Shown one piece after another: positions 17,105-26,814 of a stretch of DNA of 64,000 nt (position 1 is the first letter of the stretch; every line of letters begins with the position of its first letter). Source of the stretch: Lachnospiraceae bacterium (lineage in GTDB: Bacteria; Bacillota; Clostridia; Lachnospirales; Lachnospiraceae); the NCBI GenBank assembly GCA_021203305.1, contig JAJQBK010000011.1, positions 16,023 through 80,022 on the forward strand, read 5' to 3'. The notes below the pieces were generated by a model, which searched no databases, was not told the DNA's origin, and worked only from the letters and a program-made list of their open reading frames with translations. The translations under genes were made by a program, and so were the position numbers.

Positions 17105-18598
17105 CTATTGGTCCGCCCAGGCCAACGACCTCTTTACAGCCCTTTCCCACCCGTGCAGAAGCTCACTTTTCTTTTCCTTTGACATGGAGGAAATAAAAGT
17201 TCTCGAAAGCTTCCAGTTCTTGCGTACATCATCCAGATCGTTCCAGTAACCGACAGCAATACCGGCCAGATACGCTGCCCCGAGCGCCGTAGTTTCCACA
17301 CATTCCGGGCGGAGTACAGCCGTATCAAGAATATCTGTCTGAAACTGCATCAGGAAATTATTCATGGACGCGCCCCCGTCTACCTTCAGTTCCTTCAGCT
17401 TAACGCCTGATTCTGTCTCCATCACGTTCAGGATATCGTAAGTCTGGTAGGCCATAGATTCCAATGTAGCTCTTACAAAATGCTCTTTCCTGCATCCTCT
17501 TGTGATTCCGACAACTGTGCCTCTGGCATAAGGATCCCAGTAAGGCGCGCCGATCCCTGTAAATGCCGGAACCACATACATCCCGTTCGTATCCTCAACC
17601 GCCTTTGCCAGATCCTCCGACTGTGTGGCATTATCAATCAAACGCATTTCATCCCGCAGCCACTGGATTGCCGCCCCTGCCACGAAAATGCTCCCCTCCA
17701 GCGCATATCTGACCTTTCCGTCGGCGCTGGCTGCAATGGTGGTCAGCAGTCCGTTTTCCGATATCGTTGCCTTTTCACCGGTATTCATAAGCAAAAAGCA
17801 GCCCGTTCCGTATGTGTTCTTTACTTCCCCCTCATCAAAGCAGCACTGTCCAAACAGCGCCGCCTGCTGGTCGCCTGCGGCGCCGGCAATCGGGATTCCA
17901 TCCCCGAGCATTTCATTTTTTGTCTCCCCGTAAATATAGCAGGACGGTAATACTCTGGGCAGCATGGATTCCGGAATCCTGAAATAATCCAGAATCTTTT
18001 TATCCCAGCAGAGGTTGCGGATGTCAAACATCATTGTCCTGGAAGCGTTGGTGTAATCTGTTACATGGGCCTCTCCCTTTGTCAGGTTCCAGATAAGCCA
18101 TGTATCAACCGTCCCGAACAGCAGGTCGCCCGCCTCAGCCGCTTCCCTGGCGCCCTCCACATTGTCCAGTATCCACGCCACCTTTGACGCCGAAAAATAG
18201 GGGTCCGGTACGAGACCGGTAGAATGGTGCACATCCTCGATCATACCATCCGCTTTCATTTGCTCAATTCTGTCCGCCGTTCTCCGACACTGCCATACAA
18301 TGGCATTATATACCGGCTTCCCTGTCTTGCGGTTCCAGACAATGGTTGTCTCGCGCTGATTGGTGATGCCGACCGCGGCAATATTATCCCTGCCCGCATT
18401 AATCTTGCGCATTGCCTCATCAGCCACAGAAATCTGAGTAAACCAGATTTCCATCGGATCATGCTCCACCCAGCCGGGCTGAGGATAAATCTGCTTGAAT
18501 TCTCTCTGCGCGGCGGAACAGATATTGCCCTCACTGTCGAACAAAATGCATCTGGAGCTTGAGGTCCCCTGGTCCAGGGCCATTACATATTTTTTCAT
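17105..18598 (-). CDS. glpK: Glycerol kinase
   Basis: This cytoplasmic FGGY-family kinase phosphorylates glycerol to glycerol 3-phosphate. The 497 residues match the family length. The N-terminus has [15 protein letters not shown] (phosphate-binding loop), [17 protein letters not shown] and the substrate region WQCRRTADR. The C-terminal domain shows [25 protein letters not shown] and [16 protein letters not shown]. The FGGY C-terminal signature region ends [14 protein letters not shown]. It stands without glpF or glpD neighbours here. The intergenic region 16818-17104 holds no gene. Confidence 0.97.
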   Translation of the reverse strand: MKKYVMALDQGTSSSRCILFDSEGNICSAAQREFKQIYPQPGWVEHDPMEIWFTQISVADEAMRKINAGRDNIAAVGITNQRETTIVWNRKTGKPVYNAIVWQCRRTADRIEQMKADGMIEDVHHSTGLVPDPYFSASKVAWILDNVEGAREAAEAGDLLFGTVDTWLIWNLTKGEAHVTDYTNASRTMMFDIRNLCWDKKILDYFRIPESMLPRVLPSCYIYGETKNEMLGDGIPIAGAAGDQQAALFGQCCFDEGEVKNTYGTGCFLLMNTGEKATISENGLLTTIAASADGKVRYALEGSIFVAGAAIQWLRDEMRLIDNATQSEDLAKAVEDTNGMYVVPAFTGIGAPYWDPYARGTVVGITRGCRKEHFVRATLESMAYQTYDILNVMETESGVKLKELKVDGGASMNNFLMQFQTDILDTAVLRPECVETTALGAAYLAGIAVGYWNDLDDVRKNWKLSRTFISSMSKEKKSELLHGWERAVKRSLAWADQ

Positions 18599-18681
18599 AT
18601 TCTCTCTCGTTTCTTTTGTATATGGAATATTTCAGCGGCAATGACAGAAATTCCGGTTCCCGCCACGTCTGCGGCCTGTCG

Positions 18682-19347
18682 TTACTTTTTCGCGACAATG
18701 TGCTCCTTATCCTTGAAAATATGGTCGGCCGGGATGACGCCGCGCACGCAGCTCACAGGATAGACCTGCCCCCGTCTGCCGATGACAGTGCCGGGGTTGA
18801 GCACGCTGTTGCAGCCTACCTCCACCTCATCGCCCAGCATGGCGCCCACCTTCTTTAAGCTGGTGGGAATCTGCTCGTCCGCTCCCTTGATCACCACCAG
18901 GGTCTTGTCGCTCTTCACATTGGAGGTAATGCTGCCGGCACCCATATGAGCCTTATAGCCCAGGATGCTGTCGCCCACATAATTGTAATGGGGCACCTGT
19001 ACCTTATTAAATAAAATCACATTCTTCAGCTCCGTGGAATTTCCCACCACCGCGCCCTTTCCCACGATGGCATTGCCCCGGATAAAGGCGCAGTGGCGAA
19101 TCTCCGCCTCCTCATCGATGATGCAGGGGCCGGTGACGCAGGCTGTGGCCGCCACCTTCGCGGAGCGGGCAATCCAGACATTCTCCCCCTGCTTCACATA
19201 CTGATCCTCCGGCAGGGTCTCTCCCAGCTTTATGATAAATTCGCTGATCTTTGGCAGCACCTGCCAGGGATACTCCGCGTCCGCGAAAATATCCGCAGCG
19301 ATGGTCTGCGTAAGGTCATATAGCTCTGAAATCTGACATTCCCTCAT
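18682..19347 (-). CDS. Left-handed beta-helix (hexapeptide) acyltransferase-like protein, GlmU-C-terminal-like
   Basis: The 221-residue protein has an N-terminal helical part, then irregular hexapeptide repeats (VWIARSAKVAATACVTGPC, then IIDEEAEIRHCAFIRGNAI, VGKGAVVGNSTEL) that form a left-handed beta helix. The motifs resemble the acetyltransferase domain of bifunctional GlmU (NYVGDSILGYKAHMGAGS, VEVGCNSVLNPGTVIG). It lacks the uridylyltransferase domain. It may be a sugar-nucleotide acyltransferase; the substrate is unknown. Just upstream (19358-19399) a GATTCC-TTCCTGTTTTTAT motif is directly repeated, which duplicates the ribosome binding site region. Confidence 0.8.
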   Translation of the reverse strand: MRECQISELYDLTQTIAADIFADAEYPWQVLPKISEFIIKLGETLPEDQYVKQGENVWIARSAKVAATACVTGPCIIDEEAEIRHCAFIRGNAIVGKGAVVGNSTELKNVILFNKVQVPHYNYVGDSILGYKAHMGAGSITSNVKSDKTLVVIKGADEQIPTSLKKVGAMLGDEVEVGCNSVLNPGTVIGRRGQVYPVSCVRGVIPADHIFKDKEHIVAKK

Positions 19348-19463
19348 TTTAGTTGGATTCCTTTCCTGTTTTTATATTAGATTCCCTTCCTGTTTTTATT
19401 CAACCGGGGGTAAATATAATCTTTTTCTTCCGGTGTTTTCCGGTAAAATACGTATGGGAAGAA

Positions 19464-21641
19464 TTACTTCGTGTATTTCGCGCTCTTCGTCCCCTTACGA
19501 TCCCTGTAATAAGGCTCCGCCGCCTTAAATTTCTCATACACCTGCCCCTGGTTATTGAGCTGTTTGGCGTTCACTGTGTACCTCGCCACAAAGCCGGTCA
19601 GCTTGGACATGTATTCCTCATAGGTAATGCGGCCCTCCGCCACCCCGGTCAGCCCCTTTTCCCAGCTGGCCGTCAGCGTCGGCTCCAGCATCCGCTTCAT
19701 GGAGCAGTCCACCACATCGTAAATCAGTTCTCCTAACTGGGTTGGTGAAAGAATCTGTGTCTTTTTATTCAGGTTTAAATACTCATTTTTGACCAGTTTG
19801 TTTAATATTTCCGCCCGGGTGGCGCTGGTGCCGATGCCGCTGCCCTTGATCTGTTCACGCAGGCTTTCATCCTCAATGAGCTGCCCGGCGTTCTCCATGG
19901 CGAGAATCATGCTGCCGGAATTGTAGCGCTTGGGCGGGGAGGTCTCGCCGGTTTTAATGACGATGTCATTGAGAGGCAGGATCTGTCCTTTTCTGAGAAA
20001 CTGCAACTGCTGTAAGAGAGAGGCGTCACAGGAAGTTTCCGCCAAGACGCTGTCCTGCGCTGCTTCCGTCCTCCCGGTTGAAACCCGCGCGGATTCTCCT
20101 TGACCAGTTGTCAAAGGCTGTGTCTTTCCTTCCTGCGCAGGCAAAGCCTCGGCAGAGGCCGCGCCGCTTTCATTGCCGCGCTTCCGATTTCCCATCTCCG
20201 CATCCTGCTCCCTGTCCTGAAAGAAGCTGTATTTCATCACCTTCAGGTAGCCCTCTTCCGTCAGGGTTTTAAAATTACTGAAAAAACGCTCCGCCCCGAT
20301 GGCAGTGGTCAGCGCGATCTTCTGATAGACAGCCGCCGGATAAAAAATCGCCAGGAAACGGCGTACAATCACCTCATAGACCTTCCGGGCGGTGGCGTTC
20401 ACACTGTTTAAGGCTCCCAGCCCCTGTCCAGTGGGGATAATAGCGTAGTGGTCGGTAATCTTTTTGTCGTCAACGTACCGGGTGCGGGCAAGGTTCTGAT
20501 AGGCTTTGGCTTTCAAAATCTGTTCAGCGAATTCTCCGCCCTGGGCATAGGAGCGCAGGCCGTTTAAGTTGCGGGTGATCTCCTTTGCCACCGCGGTGGA
20601 CAGGACTCTGGCGTCCGTTCTGGGATAGGTGACCAGCTTTTTTTCATACAGCTCCTGAACGATTTTCAGGGTATCGGCGGGACTGATCTTGAAAAAGCGG
20701 GAGCAGTCGTTCTGCAGCTCCGCAAGATTATACAGAAGAGGAGGATTTTTGCTCTCCTTCTTTTTTTCCATATTGAAAAGTGTGACCTGACCGCCCGCCT
20801 GTAAGAGAAGCTCCTGGGCGAAAGCCTTCGCCGTCTTCTCCTCCTGAAAGCCGTTTTCCTTATACAGCGCCGGGGACCGAAAGTATTTGCTGCCCTCCAC
20901 GGCCTTCCATTCGCCCTCGATCTGCTGACCGCCGATCATAAACTGATCCATAAGGCGGTAAAAGCTGGTCTTCTGAAAAGAGCGGATTTCCCGCTCTCTG
21001 TTCACCACCATGCCCAGCGCGCATGTCATGACCCGGCCCACGCTAATTACGCCCTTTTGCGTCCCCAAATATCTTTTGATGGAATCCCCGTATTTCAGGG
21101 TCAGTACCCGGGAAAAATTAATGCCCATCAGATAGTCCTCAATGGCTCTCAGATAGGCAGCCTTCGCCAGGTCATCGTAGGCGGACAGATCCTTCGCCTC
21201 CCGGATTCCCCTGAGGATTTCCTCCTCGGTCTGGGAATCGATCCAAACCCGCTTCTGGGCTTTCCCCTTCACGTTGGCGCTCTGTGCCACCAGGCGGTAA
21301 ATATACTCTCCCTCCCGGCCGGAGTCGGTACACACATAGATGGTGTCCACGTCCTTCCGGTTCAGAATCCCGGAGACAATCTGAAACTGGCCCTTGACGC
21401 CGTCGATGACCTCGTAGCGGTAATTTTCCGGGATGAAGGGAAGCGTATCCAGAGACCAGCGCTTATACTTCGGATCATAAACCTCCGGATAACTCATGGT
21501 CACCAGATGCCCGACGCACCAGGTGACCACGAAATTTTCACTCTCCATATATCCGCTGCCCTGCTTCATCTGCTCCTTTAATGCTTTGGCAAACTCTCTC
21601 GCCACGCTGGGCTTTTCCGCGATAAAAACATTTTTTGACAT
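19464..21641 (-). CDS. topB: DNA topoisomerase III
   Basis: This type IA topoisomerase passes single strands and decatenates replication intermediates. The 725 residues begin with the Toprim domain (FIAEKPSVAREFAKAL, metal-binding CTDSGREGEYIYRLV). The catalytic tyrosine is in VTYPRTDARVLS. Family motifs in the clamp domains include YLGTQKGVISVGRVMTC and GIGTSATRAEILNKLV. The insert near residues 490-560 is Glu/Gln-rich and low complexity (AEALPAQEGKTQPLTTGQG), longer than in many homologues. A plasmid-type TopB, often found on mobile elements, is possible, but no conjugation genes are nearby. Confidence 0.95.
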   Translation of the reverse strand: MSKNVFIAEKPSVAREFAKALKEQMKQGSGYMESENFVVTWCVGHLVTMSYPEVYDPKYKRWSLDTLPFIPENYRYEVIDGVKGQFQIVSGILNRKDVDTIYVCTDSGREGEYIYRLVAQSANVKGKAQKRVWIDSQTEEEILRGIREAKDLSAYDDLAKAAYLRAIEDYLMGINFSRVLTLKYGDSIKRYLGTQKGVISVGRVMTCALGMVVNREREIRSFQKTSFYRLMDQFMIGGQQIEGEWKAVEGSKYFRSPALYKENGFQEEKTAKAFAQELLLQAGGQVTLFNMEKKKESKNPPLLYNLAELQNDCSRFFKISPADTLKIVQELYEKKLVTYPRTDARVLSTAVAKEITRNLNGLRSYAQGGEFAEQILKAKAYQNLARTRYVDDKKITDHYAIIPTGQGLGALNSVNATARKVYEVIVRRFLAIFYPAAVYQKIALTTAIGAERFFSNFKTLTEEGYLKVMKYSFFQDREQDAEMGNRKRGNESGAASAEALPAQEGKTQPLTTGQGESARVSTGRTEAAQDSVLAETSCDASLLQQLQFLRKGQILPLNDIVIKTGETSPPKRYNSGSMILAMENAGQLIEDESLREQIKGSGIGTSATRAEILNKLVKNEYLNLNKKTQILSPTQLGELIYDVVDCSMKRMLEPTLTASWEKGLTGVAEGRITYEEYMSKLTGFVARYTVNAKQLNNQGQVYEKFKAAEPYYRDRKGTKSAKYTK

Positions 21642-21655
21642 GATATCCTATCTCT

Positions 21656-21858
21656 GTTACTATTCACAGCCGACTTGAGAGATATAAACAGACTCGTCAA
21701 GCGTAGTTTGCTTGTAAGAGGCTGATTATATCTCTCAAGTTGACTGAGAATCAGTCACTTTCCCCCACATAAGCAAAAAGATGAGCGGCGCTTTTTGCCG
21801 CGCCGGACGCGTAGCGGACGCTTTTGCGCATGTGAGGGGAACGGCTGTGAATAGCAGC
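21656..21858. mobile_element. 203-bp MITE-like element, copy 1
   Basis: This is near-identical over its length to the copy at 26608-26810. It starts with GTTACTATTCACAGCC and ends with GGCTGTGAATAGCAGC, an imperfect inverted terminus (the last four bases have changed). Internal paired arms (CTTGAGAGATATA with TATATCTCTCAAG, TGACTG with CAGTCA, GCGGC with GCCGC) would fold into several hairpins. It codes for nothing evident. It fills the gap between topB and asd and abuts the asd stop codon, so it will be part of asd transcripts and may also act as a terminator or RNA stabiliser. Confidence 0.8.
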
Positions 21859-22947
21859 TTATTTCTTTGTGATGTATCCCTGGGCGGTCAGAAGCTCCGC
21901 GCAGAGCACCGCGCCGCCCGCCGCGCCGCGGATGGTATTGTGGGAAAGCCCCACAAACTTGTAATCGTACACCTTATCCTCGCGCAGGCGACCCACACTG
22001 ACGCCCATGCCGTTCTCATAATCCACATCCAGCCGGATCTGGGGACGGTCAGGCTCCTCCATGTAGCGGATGAACTGCTTCGGGGCGCTGGGAAGCTCCA
22101 GCTCCTGCGGTACGCCGCGGAAACTGTCAAGTTTCTCAATCAACTGCTCCCTGGTGGGCTTTTTTCTGAATTTCACAAAAACAGCGGCGGTATGACCGTT
22201 TAATACCGGTACGCGGATGCACTGGCAGGTAATCACCGGGCTTTCGGCCGGTTTGATCACGCCATTTTCTATCTTCCCCCACAGGCGCAGCGGCTCCTGT
22301 TCACTCTTCTCTTCCTCGCCGCTGATAAAGGGAATAATATTTCCCTCCATCTCGGGCCACTCTTTAAAGGTCTTGCCGGCGCCGGAGATGGCCTGATAAG
22401 TGGTCGCCACCACCTCATAAGGCTCAAACTCCTTCCACGCGGTCAGAACAGGCGCGTAGGACTGGATGGAGCAGTTGGGCTTCACGGCGATGAAACCGCG
22501 CTCCGTCCCCAGACGCTTTTTCTGGAACGGGATCACATGCATATGCTCCGGATTGATCTCCGGCACGCACATAGGCACGTCCGGCGTCCAGCGGTGGGCG
22601 GAATTATTGGAGACAACAGGCACCTCTTCCTTCGCGTAAGCGTCCTCGATAGCCCTTATCTCCTCCTTGCCCAGATTCATGGCGCTGAATACAAAATCCA
22701 CCTGGGAGGCCACTTCCTTCCTCTGGCTGGTCACATCATACACCGTCAGGTTCTTCACCGCCTCCGGGATGGGGGTAGTCATCTTCCACCGTCCCTCCAC
22801 CGCCTCAGCGTAGGTCTTGCCCGCGCTCCTGCCGGAGGCTGCCACGCAGACCACCTCAAACCAGGGATGATTCTCTAAAAGTGTGATAAATCTCTGGCCC
22901 ACCATACCGGTGGCGCCTAAAATTCCAACTCTCAGTTTTTCTTTCAT
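21859..22947 (-). CDS. asd: Aspartate-semialdehyde dehydrogenase
   Basis: This enzyme reduces aspartyl phosphate to aspartate semialdehyde for lysine, methionine, threonine and diaminopimelate synthesis. The start at 22947 (MKEKLRVGILGATGMVG) places the NADP-binding GATGMVGQ loop at the N-terminus; upstream in-frame ATGs at 22983 and 22971 are possible. The catalytic cysteine lies in VKPNCSIQSY and the substrate region in YQAISGAGK. The catalytic histidine is probably in VLNGHTAAV. The sequence type is the longer archaeal/fungal-like ASADH group rather than the E. coli type. The 362-residue length is consistent. Confidence 0.95.
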   Translation of the reverse strand: MKEKLRVGILGATGMVGQRFITLLENHPWFEVVCVAASGRSAGKTYAEAVEGRWKMTTPIPEAVKNLTVYDVTSQRKEVASQVDFVFSAMNLGKEEIRAIEDAYAKEEVPVVSNNSAHRWTPDVPMCVPEINPEHMHVIPFQKKRLGTERGFIAVKPNCSIQSYAPVLTAWKEFEPYEVVATTYQAISGAGKTFKEWPEMEGNIIPFISGEEEKSEQEPLRLWGKIENGVIKPAESPVITCQCIRVPVLNGHTAAVFVKFRKKPTREQLIEKLDSFRGVPQELELPSAPKQFIRYMEEPDRPQIRLDVDYENGMGVSVGRLREDKVYDYKFVGLSHNTIRGAAGGAVLCAELLTAQGYITKK

Positions 22948-23037
22948 AATAACATTTTTCTCCTCTCTCATGGAAATTCTCATTTCTATTGTTCAACAAT
23001 CCATAATTTTACACAAATGTGTAATTACGGAATAGAG

Positions 23038-23186
23038 CGTGAAAATATATAAACTGTTGAGCGATTTCTACGCGATGGAGATGAGACAATTGTCAATCGC
23101 GGAAGCCTATGCTGAACACGATTGACACGCCCATTGGCTCATCGGAATGTTCCACGCAGTATGAGCGAAACAGTTTATATATTACG
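23038..23186. repeat. 149-bp imperfect palindrome between argH and asd
   Basis: The outer arms pair over the core AATATATAAACTGTT (ending 23058) and AACAGTTTATATATT (from 23169). Inner arms pair again: GATGAG-CAAT...TGTCAATCG with CGATTGACA...ATTG-CTCATC. The whole stretch could form one long interrupted stem. It has no open reading frame worth calling. It lies downstream of argH and upstream of asd on the minus strand, so it may be a small non-autonomous repeat element, a strong terminator, or a structured RNA. Only one copy is present here. Confidence 0.65.
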
Positions 23187-23191
23187 CGACA

Positions 23192-24580
23192 CTATTCAGC
23201 ATCTGATCCTTCCAGATACTCCTTATATTTCTCCAGCACTTCCCGCATGGCCCCGCTCCCCGGCGCGCCGATAGTCAGCCGCTTCTCCACACAGGTTTTC
23301 AGGCTGACGGCATCATAGACGTCCTCCTCAAACCGATCACAGATTCCCTGAAGCTCCTCCAGGCTTAACGCGTCAATGGAAGTATTCTTTTCAATGCAGT
23401 ACAACACCAGCTTTCCGATGATCCCATGGGCGTCCCGGAAGGGAACCCCCTTCCCCACCAGATAATCCGCGGCGTCAGTGGCGTTGGTAAAGCCGTTCAT
23501 GGCGCTTTTCGCCATCACGTCCCTGCGGAATTTCATGGTGCTGACCATGCCCGTAAATAAGGTCAGGCAGTTCTCCACCGTCTCAATCGCGTCGAAGGTT
23601 GGCTCCTTGTCCTCCTGCATGTCCTTATTGTAGGCTAAGGGAAGCCCCTTCATGGTGGTCAGCAGGCTCATCAGCGCGCCGTACACCCGGCCGGTCTTGC
23701 CCCGGACCAGCTCCGCGATGTCCGGGTTTTTCTTCTGGGGCATGATGCTTGAGCCCGTGGAATAGGCGTCGTCCATCTCCACAAAGCGGTACTCGTCGCT
23801 GTTCCAGAGAATAATCTCCTCACAGAAACGGCTCAGATGCATCATAACGATAGAAAGGGCATTCAGAAACTCGATCACATAGTCCCTGTCGGAGACAGAG
23901 TCCATGCTGTTGAGCGTCGGCCCGTAAAAATCCAGAAGCTGCGCGGTATACTCCCGGTCCAGAGGGTAGGTGGTGCCCGCCAGCGCTCCCGCCCCCAGCG
24001 GACAGTAATTCATCCGCTCATAGATATCGCGCATCCGGCTCCTGTCCCGCTTAAACATCTCAAAATACGCGCCGAAATGATGGGCCAGCGTCACAGGCTG
24101 AGCCTTCTGTAAATGGGTAAAACCCGGCATATACGTATCCAGGTTTTCCTCCATCTTCTGATATAATACGGACAAAAGCTCCTTTATGAGAGCGTCCGTC
24201 CTCTTCACATGGCCGCGGACATACATCCTCATGTCCAGCGCCACCTGGTCATTGCGGCTGCGGCCGGTGTGCAGCTTCTTGCCCGCCTCCCCGATGCGTT
24301 CGATGAGATTGGCCTCCACAAAGCTGTGGACATCCTCATACTGCGAGGTGACGGCAAGGCTTCCCGCCTCCACATCCTCCTCAATGGACTTTAAACCGGC
24401 GATAATGCTGTCCCGCTCCTCTTTTGTCACAATGCCCTGCTTTGCCAGCATGGTGACATGGGCGACGCTTCCGGCGATATCCTCATGCAGCAGCTTCTGA
24501 TCAAAACCAATCGAGGCATTGAAATCATATACAAGCTGATCTGTCTCTTTGGTAAATCTGCCGCCCCACAACTGTGCCAT
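23192..24580 (-). CDS. argH: Argininosuccinate lyase
   Basis: This enzyme is the last step of arginine synthesis, splitting argininosuccinate into arginine and fumarate. The 462 residues begin MAQLWGGRFTKETDQLVYDF. The fumarase/ASL signature loop is GSSIMPQKKNPDIAELVRGK. Other family segments are HTGRSRNDQVALDMR and GFTHLQKAQPVTLAHH with its catalytic histidine. It is intact and of normal length. argG is not adjacent in this window. It is preceded by its own promoter and followed by a long palindrome. Confidence 0.97.
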   Translation of the reverse strand: MAQLWGGRFTKETDQLVYDFNASIGFDQKLLHEDIAGSVAHVTMLAKQGIVTKEERDSIIAGLKSIEEDVEAGSLAVTSQYEDVHSFVEANLIERIGEAGKKLHTGRSRNDQVALDMRMYVRGHVKRTDALIKELLSVLYQKMEENLDTYMPGFTHLQKAQPVTLAHHFGAYFEMFKRDRSRMRDIYERMNYCPLGAGALAGTTYPLDREYTAQLLDFYGPTLNSMDSVSDRDYVIEFLNALSIVMMHLSRFCEEIILWNSDEYRFVEMDDAYSTGSSIMPQKKNPDIAELVRGKTGRVYGALMSLLTTMKGLPLAYNKDMQEDKEPTFDAIETVENCLTLFTGMVSTMKFRRDVMAKSAMNGFTNATDAADYLVGKGVPFRDAHGIIGKLVLYCIEKNTSIDALSLEELQGICDRFEEDVYDAVSLKTCVEKRLTIGAPGSGAMREVLEKYKEYLEGSDAE

Positions 24581-24650
24581 GACTTATCCTCCCGCTGCGA
24601 TAGATAGATCGGGTTCCCCTCTGTCAACAGGAAGCCCGCAAACTCCGCCT

Positions 24651-24679
24651 ATCATACCATATATCATTTTTGATTTCAA
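24651..24679 (-). promoter_or_regulatory. argH promoter
   Basis: On the minus strand TTGAAA (24679-24674) and TATGAT (24656-24651) are separated by 17 bases, about 70 bases before the argH start. The match to the vegetative consensus is good. The spacer (TCAAAAATGATATATGG) is AT-rich, but I cannot support an ArgR operator from it. The remaining 24680-24820 holds no gene. Confidence 0.65.
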
Positions 24680-24820
24680 GCCGCTTTCACCGAAACAGGA
24701 AGACGGAAAACAGCCCGGCCACATCCTGAAACTAAAAAGCAGAAAGAAGCTGAAACCGGCCAAAGAAGAAAACGGCTCCCCATAAAACCTCTGGTATTCC
24801 GCTCTCAGTCAGCGTTTCTC

Positions 24821-26509
24821 TCAGGAAGCCTGATTTTCTGTCGTCCCCTTGTAGGTCAGGCACAGCATTGTGATATCGTCGAACTGCTCCGCCTCTCCCA
24901 CAAAGACATCTATGTTTTTCTTTACCCGCTCTAAAAGCTCCTTCGGCTCCGCGTCCGGGTCCTGATTGAGCACCTCAAGCGTGCGCTCCAGGCCAAACTG
25001 ATTCTCCTCCCCGTCCGCCGCGTCCGGCACGCCGTCCGTATAGACAAAGATGCTGTCCCCGGGATGAAGCCTGATTTCATAGGACTCATGGGGCATATCC
25101 TCCATGACGCCCATCACAAAACCGTGGTCGTCGTTTAAAAGTTCAAAGCCCTTTTCCCCGCGCTTGATCATCGGGTACTCGTGGCCGGCGTTGACAGCCG
25201 TCAGCCTTCCGCTGGAAATCTCCAGCACACCCAGCCAGACAGTCACAAACATATCCGCCTCATTATTTTCACAGAGCTGATTGTTGACTGACTCCATGAC
25301 TTCCTTCGGCGTGTGTCCCATCTGCGCCTGATTTTTGAGAAGCGTTTTTGCAATCACCATGAACAGGGCCGCCGGGATTCCCTTGCCGGACACATCCGCG
25401 ATCACTAACGCCAGATGATCGTCATCCACCAGAAAGAAATCATAGAAATCACCGCCCACCTCTCTGGCCGGGTTCATGGAAGCGAAAATCTCAAATTCCT
25501 TTTTCTCCGGGAACGCGGGGAAAATTCTGGGCAGCATATCCGTCTGAATCTGAGTGGCCACATTCAGCTCGGCGCCGATCCTCTCCTTCTCCGCCGTCAC
25601 CTTCGTCAGATTTTCTATGTAATGGTTGATGTCGATCTCCATTTTCAGAAGCGTTTCGCTTAAGGTCTGGATTTCATCCCTGGTGTGAACCTTCTCAAGC
25701 TTCTGGGAAATCTGATTCCCCTCCTGCACAAAACGGCTGGCCTCGCCGGAAATCAGATTGATGGGCGCGATCATGGCCCGATACAGATAATTCATGTAGG
25801 CCGCGATGCACAAAATAGTTACCAGTGCCACGCCCAGAACAGAGTGAACCACATAATCCCTGGTCGCGCTCTGCAGAGTGGACATGGGGATCTCCACGCC
25901 GATGGAACCGACCACCTCGCCCTCATAAATAATGGGAAGAACGGCGGAGGTGTTATAGCCGTAGGCGCTCTCGGAAATAAAATAGCTGTCGGACCGCTCC
26001 CCGGTCTCCGTGATAGCTGCCGATTCCTCCAAAAACTCCGGATTGATCGCGCTCATGTCCCCAAAGGAATACACCAGCTCCGGATCCACATAGCTGTCAA
26101 ACACATAGATTAAGGGCGTCCATCCCTCCGTGCTGCCGTCGTAGGCATACAATTCGTCAATATCCAGCCATCCCACGTAAATATCATTGGCATTCACATT
26201 CTCCCGCAGCAGATTCAGCTGGGCAAGGAGGTTTTGATATTCCTCACTCTGCACCACCGCCTCAATATCCTCCATGGACGCGGCGCCTTCCTTATAGCTT
26301 CTGGCCAGCTTCAGATACTCCGCCAGAGTTTCCACGGAACAATAGTCCTTAAAAACCTCGGTGATCTCATAGGCCCTGTCATTGTACTGCTTCTGGATAT
26401 AGGAACGATACTGGACATAGCCGATACCGGTACAGGCCGCGCAGAGCAGTACCGCCATAATGGCAAAGCCCAGAATAATCTTCGTTGCCAGCGTTGTTTG
26501 CCGTTTCAT
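24821..26509 (-). CDS. Membrane-bound SpoIIE-type PP2C serine phosphatase
   Basis: The 562-residue protein has a first membrane helix at about 10-32 and an extracytoplasmic Cache-like domain (about 35-225). A second helix (VLGVALVTILCIAAYMNYL) and a HAMP linker follow (APINLISGEASRFVQEG). The C-terminal PP2C/SpoIIE domain keeps the metal-binding residues in VGGDFYDFF, IADVSGKGIPAALFM, TDGVPDAAD and QFDDITMLCL. Such proteins remove phosphate from STAS anti-anti-sigma factors in response to an external signal. A STAS protein and a SpoIIAB-like kinase are encoded in the injection-system run about 22 kb away, and a degenerate kinase domain is encoded in the next gene upstream. It is intact, with a GGAGG-type site before the ATG. 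Confidence 0.9.
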   Translation of the reverse strand: MKRQTTLATKIILGFAIMAVLLCAACTGIGYVQYRSYIQKQYNDRAYEITEVFKDYCSVETLAEYLKLARSYKEGAASMEDIEAVVQSEEYQNLLAQLNLLRENVNANDIYVGWLDIDELYAYDGSTEGWTPLIYVFDSYVDPELVYSFGDMSAINPEFLEESAAITETGERSDSYFISESAYGYNTSAVLPIIYEGEVVGSIGVEIPMSTLQSATRDYVVHSVLGVALVTILCIAAYMNYLYRAMIAPINLISGEASRFVQEGNQISQKLEKVHTRDEIQTLSETLLKMEIDINHYIENLTKVTAEKERIGAELNVATQIQTDMLPRIFPAFPEKKEFEIFASMNPAREVGGDFYDFFLVDDDHLALVIADVSGKGIPAALFMVIAKTLLKNQAQMGHTPKEVMESVNNQLCENNEADMFVTVWLGVLEISSGRLTAVNAGHEYPMIKRGEKGFELLNDDHGFVMGVMEDMPHESYEIRLHPGDSIFVYTDGVPDAADGEENQFGLERTLEVLNQDPDAEPKELLERVKKNIDVFVGEAEQFDDITMLCLTYKGTTENQAS

Positions 26510-26607
26510 CCGTTCTTATCCTCCGTCTTAGTCAGGATTTCAGTCCATTTTATCATAAGACGCCCTCCGGTGTCCACGTCATACAGTAAAGAATTTCAGA
26601 ATTTTAT

Positions 26608-26810
26608 GTTACTATTCACAGCCGACTTGAGAGATATAAGCAGACTCGTCAAGCGTAGTTTGCTTGTAAGAGGCTGATTATATCTCTCAAGGTGACTGTG
26701 AAGCAGTCACTTTCCCCTCATAAGCAAAAAGATGAGCGGCGTTTTTTTGCCGCGACGGACAGCTTGCTGGACGCTTTTGCGCATGTGGGGAAATGGCTGT
26801 GAATAGTAAC
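26608..26810. mobile_element. 203-bp MITE-like element, copy 2
   Basis: It has perfect 16-bp terminal inverted repeats, GTTACTATTCACAGCC (26608-26623) and GGCTGTGAATAGTAAC (26795-26810). It is nearly identical to the copy at 21656-21858. In the internal hairpin GTGACTG-TGAAG-CAGTCAC the loop differs between copies (TGAAG here, AGAAT there) while the stem is kept, which fits a constrained fold. It fills most of the 305-base gap between the phosphatase gene and the MATE-fusion gene and begins four bases after the latter's stop codon. No transposase is nearby. Confidence 0.85.
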
Positions 26811-26814
26811 GAAT

